From Nitrospinota bacterium (GTDB lineage Bacteria > Nitrospinota_A > UBA7883 > JACRLM01), in the NCBI GenBank assembly GCA_015231995.1, contig JADGAO010000052.1, positions 1-15,869 of the forward strand: DNA of 15,869 bases, read 5' to 3'. Numbering within the stretch: the first letter of the stretch is position 1; every line of letters begins with the position of its first letter. The notes beneath the pieces are model-generated. The model saw nothing but the letters and a program-made list of their open reading frames with translations. It searched no databases and was not told the DNA's origin. A program made the translations under genes and the position numbers. Of this stretch, positions 1-5,793 are shown one piece after another.

Positions 1-104
1 GTGCCCTGCTCCACATGCCAGTTAACGAGGCTTACGAGAGCATCTTCGTCTATCTTGCCATTCAGGAACGGGGTGACCACAGCCACCCATGAGCCGCTGA
101 ACAT
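1..104 (-). CDS. dapA: 4-hydroxy-tetrahydrodipicolinate synthase, N-terminal part (cut by window edge)
   Basis: The first 34 codons of a gene that runs off the left edge. The translation begins MFSGSWVAVVTPFLNGKID and continues to HVEQG, the characteristic N-terminus of DapA, including the VTPF stretch that opens the TIM barrel. DapA condenses pyruvate with aspartate semialdehyde in the cytoplasm, the first committed step of lysine/diaminopimelate synthesis. The ATG at 104 follows a good ribosome binding site (GGAG, about 8 nt upstream). Lying on the same strand as lysA and dapF, it is the expected next gene of a lysA-dapF-dapA operon, now separated from dapF by about 2.9 kb of accessory genes. 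The active-site lysine and the rest of the protein lie outside the window. The identification is firm for such a short piece because the N-terminal motif is distinctive. Confidence 0.88.
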   Translation of the reverse strand, partial: MFSGSWVAVVTPFLNGKIDEDALVSLVNWHVEQG

Positions 105-136
105 AAAGGTCTCCGGTTAATCAGTCAATCGGGGGA

Positions 137-145
137 ATTATATCA
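137..145 (-). promoter_or_regulatory. Extended -10 promoter element upstream of dapA
   Basis: On the minus strand the sequence reads TGATATAAT: a perfect TATAAT preceded by TG one base upstream, as in an extended -10 promoter. It lies about 33 bases before the dapA ATG, which would give a leader of roughly 25 nt containing the ribosome binding site. No good -35 box is visible at 17 bp, which extended -10 promoters can tolerate. Its place between the accessory island and dapA suggests independent dapA expression. Confidence 0.5.
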
Positions 146-186
146 GGTTTGGCGGAGGGTTATCAGGGGCGAAGTTTCGCGCTTTT

Positions 187-570
187 TTAAGAAGGCTTGC
201 TCAAAAACTGGTCTGCTAATTCGATGAATTTCTCTGCGTGTGATATCTGACTTTCGGATTCCTCGCACGGAACAGACGCTACTGTTCCGTAATCACCTGC
301 ATGGCGGATTTCCATGCCATGGATCAAATAAGTGTGGAATTCTTGTGGAACAAGGCCTGTTTTAATAAAGTGCTTTCCAAAAGCGGAATGAACGCCAGCA
401 TGTTTTGAGAATGCCATGCCTTTGCCAAGCAGAAAGGCTTCCGCCACATAAAACATTGCGTAATAAGCCCTAGAAGCGGCGAAATCGTAAAACCCATCAT
501 TAGCCAGCATCTTCGCCGCTTTCAGGCTTTCTTTCGCTTTTTCCAGCAGATCGCTCTGGTCTTTTGTCAC
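187..570 (-). CDS. HEPN domain protein (partner of the upstream MNT nucleotidyltransferase)
   Basis: 127-residue all-helical protein of the HEPN superfamily (COG1895-like). The core motif SRAYYAMFYVAEAFLL sits at residues 33-48, and the second half carries the IRHAGDYG stretch (88-95) typical of this subfamily. HEPN proteins paired with minimal nucleotidyltransferases form type VII-like toxin-antitoxin modules in which the HEPN protein is an RNase toxin that the MNT partner AMPylates. That role is inferred from family and context. A clear RX4-6H catalytic motif cannot be placed in this sequence, so RNase activity is uncertain. The start is GTG at 570, overlapping the TGA of the MNT gene as GTGA, so the two are translationally coupled. 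The gene ends just upstream of the dapA promoter region. Confidence 0.8.
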   Translation of the reverse strand: MTKDQSDLLEKAKESLKAAKMLANDGFYDFAASRAYYAMFYVAEAFLLGKGMAFSKHAGVHSAFGKHFIKTGLVPQEFHTYLIHGMEIRHAGDYGTVASVPCEESESQISHAEKFIELADQFLSKPS

Positions 571-878
571 ACGAAGACAGCCTCTCGCCTGACATTCAGC
601 AAAAGTGGGCTCCCCTTTGTTTCAAATTCATTTTCGGATACAAAAACGCAGGAGACCGTTTCATCGTATTCAAGCGATATCTTCGCCACTACGCCAATCG
701 TTCTTGCGATTTCCTCGCAGGGGGAAACCTCGCCTTTCAGCACGACGAGCACGTCTATGTCGGAACCAGCCTCCGCATCCCCCCTGGCCTGCGAGCCGAA
801 TAAGGCTAGCCGCGCAAACCGCTCACCGTAGAGGCTTTGGAGGCCGCTCTTTATTTCCTGCAAGATGCGTTGGGTCAT
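567..878 (-). CDS. MNT-type minimal nucleotidyltransferase (antitoxin-like, pair 1)
   Basis: 103-residue minimal nucleotidyltransferase of the pol-beta superfamily. The signature is at residues 28-46: GSQARGDAEAGSDIDVLVV, with G28-S29 and the metal-binding aspartates D40 and D42. Family members such as MntA transfer AMP to a partner HEPN protein and neutralise it. The stop codon overlaps the GTG start of the downstream HEPN gene by 4 nt, which supports a functional pair. It begins 16 bp after the stop of the nuclease-like gene, so the nuclease, MNT and HEPN may be one transcript. No strong ribosome binding site is seen before the ATG at 878, which suggests coupling to the gene before it. Confidence 0.85.
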   Translation of the reverse strand: MTQRILQEIKSGLQSLYGERFARLALFGSQARGDAEAGSDIDVLVVLKGEVSPCEEIARTIGVVAKISLEYDETVSCVFVSENEFETKGSPLLLNVRREAVFV

Positions 879-894
879 GGTGTGGCTATGGTTA

Positions 895-1764
895 TCATAC
901 GTTGAAATTTTGATATGCGTCCCTCATCAGTTCGCTTATGGTGATTCTGTTTTTCTCTATATTCTCCCTAGTCAGTCGTATACGCAGTCTGCCAAACCTC
1001 TTATCATATGGAATGACTTCTATTCCCGCTTCTTCTAGCTTTTCACGAGTTACGTCAGAGTCTTTCAATTTAAAGCGCATGTCCATATAACTTCTTCTGG
1101 GACGGAACTCTACAAAATTGTTTGGCTGGCCATCTTTGCTAAGACCAATATAAACTTTGTTATATTTAAGTTCGAAACCTGAAACAAATTCGCCAATAAT
1201 ACTAAAACACTTATCAACCAACTGAAGCATCTCTTTTGAACTTTTGTTCTCCCAATAAGCCCTATCTGTGAGAACCGCCTGATCTATTTCATCTTCATCA
1301 ACCAACCCACGCGCCATTTCGTCCAGAACCGTTGTGAAAATAAGTGAAACCTGATCATCAAATTTCAGGAGGCTCATCTTAATTGCTATCAGGGGGATGG
1401 AACCGTTAAAAAGGCTGATTACATTAAGAAAGCGGCTGGTTATGTCTTCCGCGACAATTACAGCGCAATGGTCGTATTGTGGATAGCGTTTTCGCTCGAT
1501 ATCCCAATACTCGATGGTACGAATAATATGGCTTTCATCTGTCTCGCCAAGCTGTATTTCCACCTCGTAACGCCGCAGTGTCTCATCGTCCACTAATAGT
1601 AGGTCCAAGCGTCCGCCTTTGGGTTGTGTGCGCTCTCTGTCCCGTAGCGAAAGGTCACCCAATCCTAATATGGCAGGATTTTCCGCAATACGATCCTGAA
1701 CCCATTTCTCATTTAGCTCTGGATGATTCTTGATCCAAATAGTTTCATGAGTTACATACTTCAT
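895..1764 (-). CDS. PD-(D/E)XK-type nuclease-like protein, unnamed family
   Basis: 289-residue cytoplasmic protein. An N-terminal helical segment (RIAENPAILGLG, about 25-36) leads into a probable PD-(D/E)XK fold: RLDLLL with D54, then YEVEIQLG with E67/E69 and Q71, the D...ExQ arrangement seen in NucS-like and related endonucleases. The C-terminal part (about 195-285) has FVEFRPRRSYMDMRFKL followed by a basic strand-rich tail and resembles the DUF5655-like tail found on such nucleases. The exact family is not certain from sequence alone. A good AGGAG precedes the ATG at 1764 by 10 nt. The gene is visibly richer in A and T than lysA, dapF or the kinases, which suggests acquisition. It lies between two HEPN/MNT pairs and 16 bp before the second MNT gene, so a defence or stress role is plausible but not shown. 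Confidence 0.6.
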   Translation of the reverse strand: MKYVTHETIWIKNHPELNEKWVQDRIAENPAILGLGDLSLRDRERTQPKGGRLDLLLVDDETLRRYEVEIQLGETDESHIIRTIEYWDIERKRYPQYDHCAVIVAEDITSRFLNVISLFNGSIPLIAIKMSLLKFDDQVSLIFTTVLDEMARGLVDEDEIDQAVLTDRAYWENKSSKEMLQLVDKCFSIIGEFVSGFELKYNKVYIGLSKDGQPNNFVEFRPRRSYMDMRFKLKDSDVTREKLEEAGIEVIPYDKRFGRLRIRLTRENIEKNRITISELMRDAYQNFNV

Positions 1765-1779
1765 GTGCGTAAAGCTCCT

Positions 1780-1884
1780 TTATTCAGCTGGTTTATTTGC
1801 CACCACTTCTCCCGAAATATCCTCCCAGACTTCAATCTCTCCCAAGTCGCAACTTTTTGTTTTCCCGATGTCTCCGCCATAGCG
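1780..1884 (-). pseudogene. Orphan open fragment, probable remains of a small gene
   Basis: An open frame of 34 codons plus stop, without an ATG, ending in EIEVWEDISGEVVANKPAE. The amino-acid pattern (WEDISGEVVANK) looks protein-like rather than random. The TAA stop lies one base upstream of the AGGAG ribosome binding site of the nuclease gene, as it would for a coupled upstream gene. It could be the 3' end of a lost antitoxin-like gene, or chance. A second overlapping 39-codon frame starting at ATG also exists, and neither can be assigned to a family. Confidence 0.25.
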
Positions 1885-1904
1885 TCAAACACTTAACGCG
1901 CATC

Positions 1905-2231
1905 TCAGGCCGCCTCTATCATCAATCCCTCGCGGCGCGCAAATTCCACGATGGCTCTTGCGTCATCCTCGGCCCATTGCAACTTTCCGCAGGGTATCGG
2001 CTCTATCCTGTTGTCGCTTTTGGCTACTGCGATCCACAACCTGTCCACATCATCTCTGCCATAGGCCTCGTCAAAGCGTGGCGACACGACAAGCAAGTCA
2101 ATGTCGCTCCATTTATCCGCTTCGCCTCGCGCGAACGACCCGAACAGCACCCCAAAGCTGACATCTAGCCCCTCGGCCTTCAGCAGGGCGAGATATTTTT
2201 TAACGCTCTCTATAACGCTTGTGTCAACCAT
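1905..2231 (-). CDS. MNT-type minimal nucleotidyltransferase (antitoxin-like, pair 2)
   Basis: 108-residue minimal nucleotidyltransferase with the signature at residues 31-49, GSFARGEADKWSDIDLLVV, including G31-S32 and metal ligands D43 and D45. It overlaps the end of the upstream HEPN gene by 22 nt, so the order here is HEPN first, MNT second, the reverse of the pair at 187-878. By family knowledge it should modify and silence its HEPN partner. The ATG at 2231 lies inside the HEPN gene. The C-terminal half (DRLWIAVAKSDNRIEPIPCG) matches the longer MNT variants that travel with COG2250-type HEPN proteins, rather than the one in pair 1. The two modules therefore probably arrived independently and are not recent duplicates. 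Confidence 0.85.
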   Translation of the reverse strand: MVDTSVIESVKKYLALLKAEGLDVSFGVLFGSFARGEADKWSDIDLLVVSPRFDEAYGRDDVDRLWIAVAKSDNRIEPIPCGKLQWAEDDARAIVEFARREGLMIEAA

Positions 2232-2590
2232 TGTAAAATCTCTTCGGCGCCTTCAATGTACATGGCGGCTTGTTTTTTGGATGGAACAGGCAACTCGGTC
2301 TCAGGATATCGGCCTTCCAGATTGAAACTGTTAATGATGGCCAGGGCGGATGTTTGCTGGCTGGATAATTCCAGCTTCGCAAGTTCCGCGAGTTTTAACA
2401 GATTATGCGTCCGTGGGGACAAGTCCCCGATTTTCTTGCAAACATGAGCTTTAAGGATTTTTTCCAGAGCAAGATGGGCGAAAAAAAGACCGTGACGAAT
2501 CCTTCCATTATCGACAAGCTCGTTGGCGACCAGCCAATCCTCATATGAGCCGTCTTTCCAGTAGGCTATTTGCTTGTTGATATCAATCAT
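2210..2590 (-). CDS. HEPN domain protein (pair 2)
   Basis: 126-residue helical HEPN protein of the COG2250-like type. Landmarks are IRHGLFFAHLALEKILKAHV at residues 31-50, the conserved SPRTHNLLKLAELAKL at 58-73 and FNLEGRYPE at 89-97. The family includes RNase toxins and proteins of unknown activity that pair with MNT nucleotidyltransferases. The adjacent overlapping MNT gene supports a two-gene toxin-antitoxin module. The ATG at 2590 follows a decayed copy of the dapF 3' end by 18 nt, with a weak ribosome binding site (AAAGCGG). It is not similar in sequence to the HEPN protein at 187-570 beyond the general fold, so the two represent different subfamilies in the same island. Confidence 0.82.
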   Translation of the reverse strand: MIDINKQIAYWKDGSYEDWLVANELVDNGRIRHGLFFAHLALEKILKAHVCKKIGDLSPRTHNLLKLAELAKLELSSQQTSALAIINSFNLEGRYPETELPVPSKKQAAMYIEGAEEILQWLTQAL

Positions 2591-2608
2591 CCGCTTTTAC
2601 GAGATTCC

Positions 2609-2689
2609 TTAAGCATTCATTATACCGTTAAACACCCCCGTCGCCGGGCCGGTCATATAGACGTGGTCATTTTATTTAGCGTCCCGCCT
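2609..2689 (-). pseudogene. Decayed second copy of the dapF 3' end
   Basis: Bases 2618-2667 match 3040-3089, the end of intact dapF, at 48 of 50 positions. Similarity continues with small gaps to the GGCGGGAC stretch near 2688. Read on the minus strand it encodes HVYMTGPATGVFNGIMNA and a TAA, against HVYMTGPATEVFSGIMEI in dapF. The upstream part is frameshifted by a deletion, so it cannot make protein. It lies downstream of the lone MNT gene and just upstream of the pair-2 HEPN gene. Confidence 0.85.
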
Positions 2690-2708
2690 GACCGCCTCTG
2701 TGTTCTCT

Positions 2709-3014
2709 TCATCCATAAAGCGCAACGCCGCGTTCTGCCACTTCCCTTGCCAGAGTGTTCGCCACATGGCGATATTTTTCCATCTCATCAGGCGTTATCA
2801 CAAAAACGTCCATGGAAAAATCCCTGTCGAGAAACAGCCTGTTTATTTGGCGGCGGATATCTTTCTTCGTCTTCGGCCCGGAATAGACCACAGCCAGGTC
2901 CACGTCGCTCTCCGGCCCGGCCTCGCCGCGCGCGCGGGAGCCGAAAAGGATCACCTTGTCGGGGTGTATCTCCTCCACGATCTTCTTTGCGATGCGTTCG
3001 GCCAGTTCGTCCAT
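2709..3014 (-). CDS. MNT-type nucleotidyltransferase without a partner
   Basis: 101-residue minimal nucleotidyltransferase. Signature at residues 25-43: GSRARGEAGPESDVDLAVV, with G25-S26 and metal ligands D37 and D39, and a possible third acidic residue at D69 in FSMDVFVI. The ATG at 3014 follows a purine-rich ribosome binding site (GGGGAG) and lies 16 nt after the dapF stop, so it is read as the third gene of the lysA-dapF transcript. No HEPN gene accompanies it. The place where one would be expected is occupied by the dapF tail remnant. It may be a leftover of a third HEPN/MNT module, or it may act on the neighbouring HEPN protein. Family assignment is secure, the role is not. Confidence 0.83.
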   Translation of the reverse strand: MDELAERIAKKIVEEIHPDKVILFGSRARGEAGPESDVDLAVVYSGPKTKKDIRRQINRLFLDRDFSMDVFVITPDEMEKYRHVANTLAREVAERGVALYG

Positions 3015-3030
3015 GCCTCTCCCCGGCTTG

Positions 3031-3864
3031 TCAGATTTCCATTATACCGCTAAACACCTCCGTCGCCGGGCCGGTCATATAGACGTGGTTGTCTTTGCCC
3101 CATTCTATCTTCAACGTCCCGCCGGGCAAATCAACGCTCACCTTGCGCCCCGTCTTCCCGTTCAACGCGCTGGCCACGGCCACGGCGCACGCGCCTGTCC
3201 CGCACGCAAGCGTCGCGCCGGAGCCGCGTTCCCATACGCGCACTTTCACCCGCCCTTTGTTCACAACCTCCACGAACTCCACGTTCGTCCGTTTCGGGAA
3301 ATCGGGGTTATGCTCCAACGGGCGGCCTTCTTCTTCCAGCTTCACGCTGTCCAGCGAATCGGTGAATATCACGCAATGGGGGTTGCCCATGGAGACGGCG
3401 GTTATGCGGTAGCTCCTGCCGTCCATCTCGATAGGTTTGTCCACCACACGTCCCTCGAAACGGGTCGGTATCAGCGGCGCGTCCAGCACAGGTTCGCCCA
3501 TATCCACGCAGACCAGCTTGTCGCTGACCATCCGTGGGCGGATGATCCCCGCCAGCGTCTCCACTGTTATCTCTTTTTTCTTTCTTATCTTCGGGTCTTT
3601 GCGATCCCACAGATACTTGGCGAAACAGCGTATGCCGTTGCCGCACATCTCCGCAGTGCTTCCGTCGGCGTTGAGGATCACCATCTGGTAATCCGCCTTT
3701 TTCGACGGGGCGATGACGATTAGCTGGTCGCAACCTATCCCGAACCTGCGGTCGCAGATAAGTTTCGCCTTCTTCTTAAGATTGGGAACCGGCTTCTTGC
3801 GGGCGTCGATCATCACAAAATCGTTGCCCAGCCCGTGCATCTTCGTGAAATTTATTTTCGCCAT
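3031..3864 (-). CDS. dapF: Diaminopimelate epimerase
   Basis: 277-residue DapF converts LL-diaminopimelate to the meso form, the substrate of LysA and a building block of peptidoglycan. The protein opens MAKINFTKMHGLGNDFVMID, the family N-terminus. Both catalytic cysteines of this cofactor-free epimerase are present: C74 in MCGNGIRC and C221 in ACGTGACAVA. Supporting motifs are NADGSTAEM (65-73), GNPHCVIF (160-167) and WERGSGATLACG (211-222). The start at 3864 was chosen over an upstream ATG at 3897 because it lies 10 nt after the lysA stop, carries a GGAGAGG ribosome binding site and begins the conserved sequence. Length is normal for the family. Its last 50 bases are duplicated at 2618-2667. 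Confidence 0.97.
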   Translation of the reverse strand: MAKINFTKMHGLGNDFVMIDARKKPVPNLKKKAKLICDRRFGIGCDQLIVIAPSKKADYQMVILNADGSTAEMCGNGIRCFAKYLWDRKDPKIRKKKEITVETLAGIIRPRMVSDKLVCVDMGEPVLDAPLIPTRFEGRVVDKPIEMDGRSYRITAVSMGNPHCVIFTDSLDSVKLEEEGRPLEHNPDFPKRTNVEFVEVVNKGRVKVRVWERGSGATLACGTGACAVAVASALNGKTGRKVSVDLPGGTLKIEWGKDNHVYMTGPATEVFSGIMEI

Positions 3865-3874
3865 ACGCCTCTCC

Positions 3875-5137
3875 TTAATCCAGATAGTCGGGGACATGTT
3901 CCCCGCGTATCAGGTCGTCAATGCTCTCGCGGTCCCGGATGACGTCGAACCGCGAACCGTTGACGAGAACCTCCGCCACGCGCCTGCGCGAGTTGTAGTT
4001 GGACGACATGGAGAACCCGTAAGCCCCCGCGCTCATCACCGCCATCATGTCGCCCTGGCGTAGCAACGGAAGCACGCGGTCTTTTGCGAGAAAATCCCCC
4101 GACTCGCAAATCGGCCCCACCACGTCGGCGGAGACTTTCTTGCGTTCGTTGGCCTCTGCGGAGAGCGGAAGTATCCCGTGGAAACTCCCGTACAGGCTGG
4201 GGCGGGCGAGGTCGTTCATCCCCGCGTCCACGACGAAAAAGTTTTTACCCTCGTTGACCTTGGTGTACAAAACGCGCGTGACCAAAGCCCCGGCGTTGCC
4301 CACCAGCACCCGGCCCGGTTCGAAAATTATCTTGCAACCGGTCTCTTTGAGCATGGGGGCGATCTTCTCGGCAAGCTCCCTCGGATGAGGCGGAGCCTCG
4401 TCCTTGTATGTGATGCCAAGCCCTCCGCCGATGTCCACATGGCGGATGTCTATCCCCTCGTCCTTAAGCTGTCGCACCAGGGCAAGCGTCCTGTCGAGCG
4501 CGTCCGCAAACGGCGTGATCTGCGTTATCTGCGAGCCGATGTGTTTATGGATGCCGGTTATCTCGATATTGGCCAATCCCTTGGCCTGACGGTATTCCTC
4601 CATCGCGGCGGCCCAGCTTATGCCGAACTTGTTCTGCTTCAACCCTGTGGAGATGTACGGATGCGTTTTGGGATCCACGTCCGGGTTTATCCGCAAAGCC
4701 ACACGCGCCTTCACGCCAAGCTCCGCCGCGACGGCGTCTATGGTCAAAAGCTCCTGCGTGGATTCCACGTTGAACATAAGCACACCGGCCTTGAGGGCCT
4801 GCCGTATCTCGTCGCGGGTCTTGCCGACCCCTGCGTAAACGATTTTTTCCGGCGGAATCCCCGCAATGAGCGCACGGTGAAGCTCCCCGCCGGAGACGAT
4901 GTCCGCCCCGCCGCCAAGCTTTCCGAACAGGCGGAGTATTGCGATGTTGGAGTTGGCCTTGACCGCGAAACAGATAAGATGCGGCACGCTTTCGAACGCC
5001 TTGTCGAACACTTCGAAATGATGTTTGAGCGTGGCGTGGCTATAGCAGTAGAACGGGGTTCCCACTTTCTCGGCTATGCGGGAGAGAGGGATGTCTTCGC
5101 AGTGGTACTCGCCGTTTTTGTAGTCGAAATGATGCAT
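3875..5137 (-). CDS. lysA: Diaminopimelate decarboxylase
   Basis: 420-residue PLP-dependent, fold-type III decarboxylase that makes lysine from meso-diaminopimelate. The PLP lysine is K60 in FAVKANSN. Other active-site landmarks are HIGSQI (199-204), VDIGGGLGI (234-242), EPGR (273-276), CESGD (344-348, the substrate-binding cysteine at the dimer interface) and GAYGFSMSSNYN (371-382). Length and motif order are normal. The ATG at 5137 follows GGTGA with a short 4-nt spacer. It is the first gene of the minus-strand operon, and dapF follows after 10 nt. No lysine riboswitch fits in the short leader, so control is presumably at the promoter or by enzyme feedback elsewhere in the pathway. Confidence 0.97.
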   Translation of the reverse strand: MHHFDYKNGEYHCEDIPLSRIAEKVGTPFYCYSHATLKHHFEVFDKAFESVPHLICFAVKANSNIAILRLFGKLGGGADIVSGGELHRALIAGIPPEKIVYAGVGKTRDEIRQALKAGVLMFNVESTQELLTIDAVAAELGVKARVALRINPDVDPKTHPYISTGLKQNKFGISWAAAMEEYRQAKGLANIEITGIHKHIGSQITQITPFADALDRTLALVRQLKDEGIDIRHVDIGGGLGITYKDEAPPHPRELAEKIAPMLKETGCKIIFEPGRVLVGNAGALVTRVLYTKVNEGKNFFVVDAGMNDLARPSLYGSFHGILPLSAEANERKKVSADVVGPICESGDFLAKDRVLPLLRQGDMMAVMSAGAYGFSMSSNYNSRRRVAEVLVNGSRFDVIRDRESIDDLIRGEHVPDYLD

Positions 5138-5184
5138 GAATTCACCGTGAAAAATCAGTATTGAAAGTGTATTTACAGGCCTAA

Positions 5185-5213
5185 ATGATGATGGATGGAG
5201 GGTTTATTGTCAA
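5185..5213 (-). promoter_or_regulatory. Candidate sigma-70 promoter for lysA-dapF
   Basis: On the minus strand a perfect TTGACA (5213-5208) is followed after 17 bp by CATCAT (5190-5185), which matches TATAAT at four of six positions. It would start transcription near 5178, about 40 nt before the lysA ATG. The consensus -35 and ideal spacing make it plausible despite the weak -10. Confidence 0.45.
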
Positions 5214-5215
5214 CA

Positions 5216-5245
5216 GAGGGCGCGACACGCCGCGCCGCGCCTACA
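5216..5245. repeat. GC-rich hairpin repeat ending in CTACA
   Basis: A GC-rich inverted repeat (GGCGCG at 5219-5224, CGCGCC at 5236-5241) followed by TACA. It looks like a member of the same short palindromic family as 9606-9630 and 14610-14674, which also end in CCCCTACA or its complement. It lies between the lysA promoter and the relBE remnant. Confidence 0.4.
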
Positions 5246-5306
5246 ACTGGTATGGGCGACGTGATAATATGCAATGTGGGCAATGCAAATTATGAATGGA
5301 GATAGT

Positions 5307-5517
5307 ATGTTGACCCTGCGATTGGATAAGGAACTGGAGGGGCGTCTCGACAACCTTTCCAAAAAAAAACAAGCGTTCAAAAAACCATTACGCCAAGGAA
5401 GCTATCCGGTTATATCTCGAGGAGCGCGATGACTATGAAATCGGCCTGAGCAGGCTTCAAGATCATGCGGACAATACAATATCCTCCAAAGAGATGAAAA
5501 AACGTCTTGGCCTATAA
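5307..5517 (+). pseudogene. Frameshifted ribbon-helix-helix antitoxin, RelB-like
   Basis: The frame opens MLTLRLDKELEGRLDNLSKK after a good ribosome binding site (GGAG, 5 nt before the ATG), the N-terminus of a RelB/CopG-like ribbon-helix-helix antitoxin. At 5361-5369 there is a run of nine A. As written the frame then goes out of register and stops at the TGA near 5429. Removing one A restores NKRSKNHYAKEAIRLYLEER, the conserved second half of this family, followed by ISSKEMKKRLGL and TAA at 5515. So a single inserted base separates this from an intact 69-codon antitoxin. It could be real decay, a sequencing error in the homopolymer, or transcriptional slippage. The toxin partner after it is also broken, which favours decay. 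Confidence 0.72.
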
Positions 5518-5662
5518 GGTTGAGTAAAAGGAATCTGTCGCGAAGGATTTAAAAGGGATAGACCGATCACGCAAAGTCGAGATATTAAAGTCTATAGATA
5601 GCGATTTGGCGACGGCCCCGAGGAAAAAAAGATGTGTACCGATAGTCAGGGAGCGTAGTTGA
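5507..5662 (+). pseudogene. Broken RelE-like toxin
   Basis: This frame overlaps the end of the antitoxin, as relE usually does, and begins LAYKVE (TTG start) followed at once by TAA at 5525, where the family normally has an aromatic residue. After the stop it continues KESVAKDLKGIDRSRKVEILKSID, which matches the N-terminal third of RelE/ParE-type toxins. Past about 5620 the similarity is lost and the frame ends at 5662. The C-terminal part, with the strands that bind the ribosome, is not present, so no toxin can be made. Confidence 0.65.
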
Positions 5663-5778
5663 CCATAAACACGCGCTCCACTGCCCGGTAGCGGATGATT
5701 GCGATTTGTAAACTCATTCTTGCTCCGTGGGGCGCTTTCTTCTCCGCCCTCAGTCTACCCCAAACCACAAAAACGCGG

Positions 5779-5784
5779 TATAAT
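5779..5784 (+). promoter_or_regulatory. -10 box immediately before the lipoprotein gene
   Basis: A perfect TATAAT ends only 9 bases before the ATG at 5794. Transcription would start about 3 nt before the ATG, giving a leaderless or nearly leaderless mRNA. No Shine-Dalgarno sequence is seen before this ATG, which fits. No convincing -35 box is present. Confidence 0.35.
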
Positions 5785-5793
5785 TCAAAAATT

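Noticed and set aside
169..188. Small hairpin followed by six T on the plus strand, like an intrinsic terminator
   Set aside because: The stem is only 4-5 bp with a tiny loop, and no plus-strand gene is seen upstream that it could serve.
2668..3039. Small mobile element bounded by the 50-bp direct repeats
   Set aside because: There is no transposase or integrase and the interior holds only the MNT gene. A duplication or recombination scar explains the repeats better than a transposon.
2956..3723. Plus-strand open frame of 255 codons opposite dapF
   Set aside because: Antisense shadow of dapF with no recognisable motif and biased composition.
4178..5164. Long plus-strand open frame of 328 codons opposite lysA
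   Set aside because: It lies entirely over lysA, which has all its catalytic motifs. The frame is rich in H, R and V, typical of an antisense reading of a GC-rich gene.
5138..5215. Lysine riboswitch upstream of lysA
   Set aside because: The leader predicted from the promoter is about 40 nt, far too short for the lysine riboswitch, and no such conserved core was seen.
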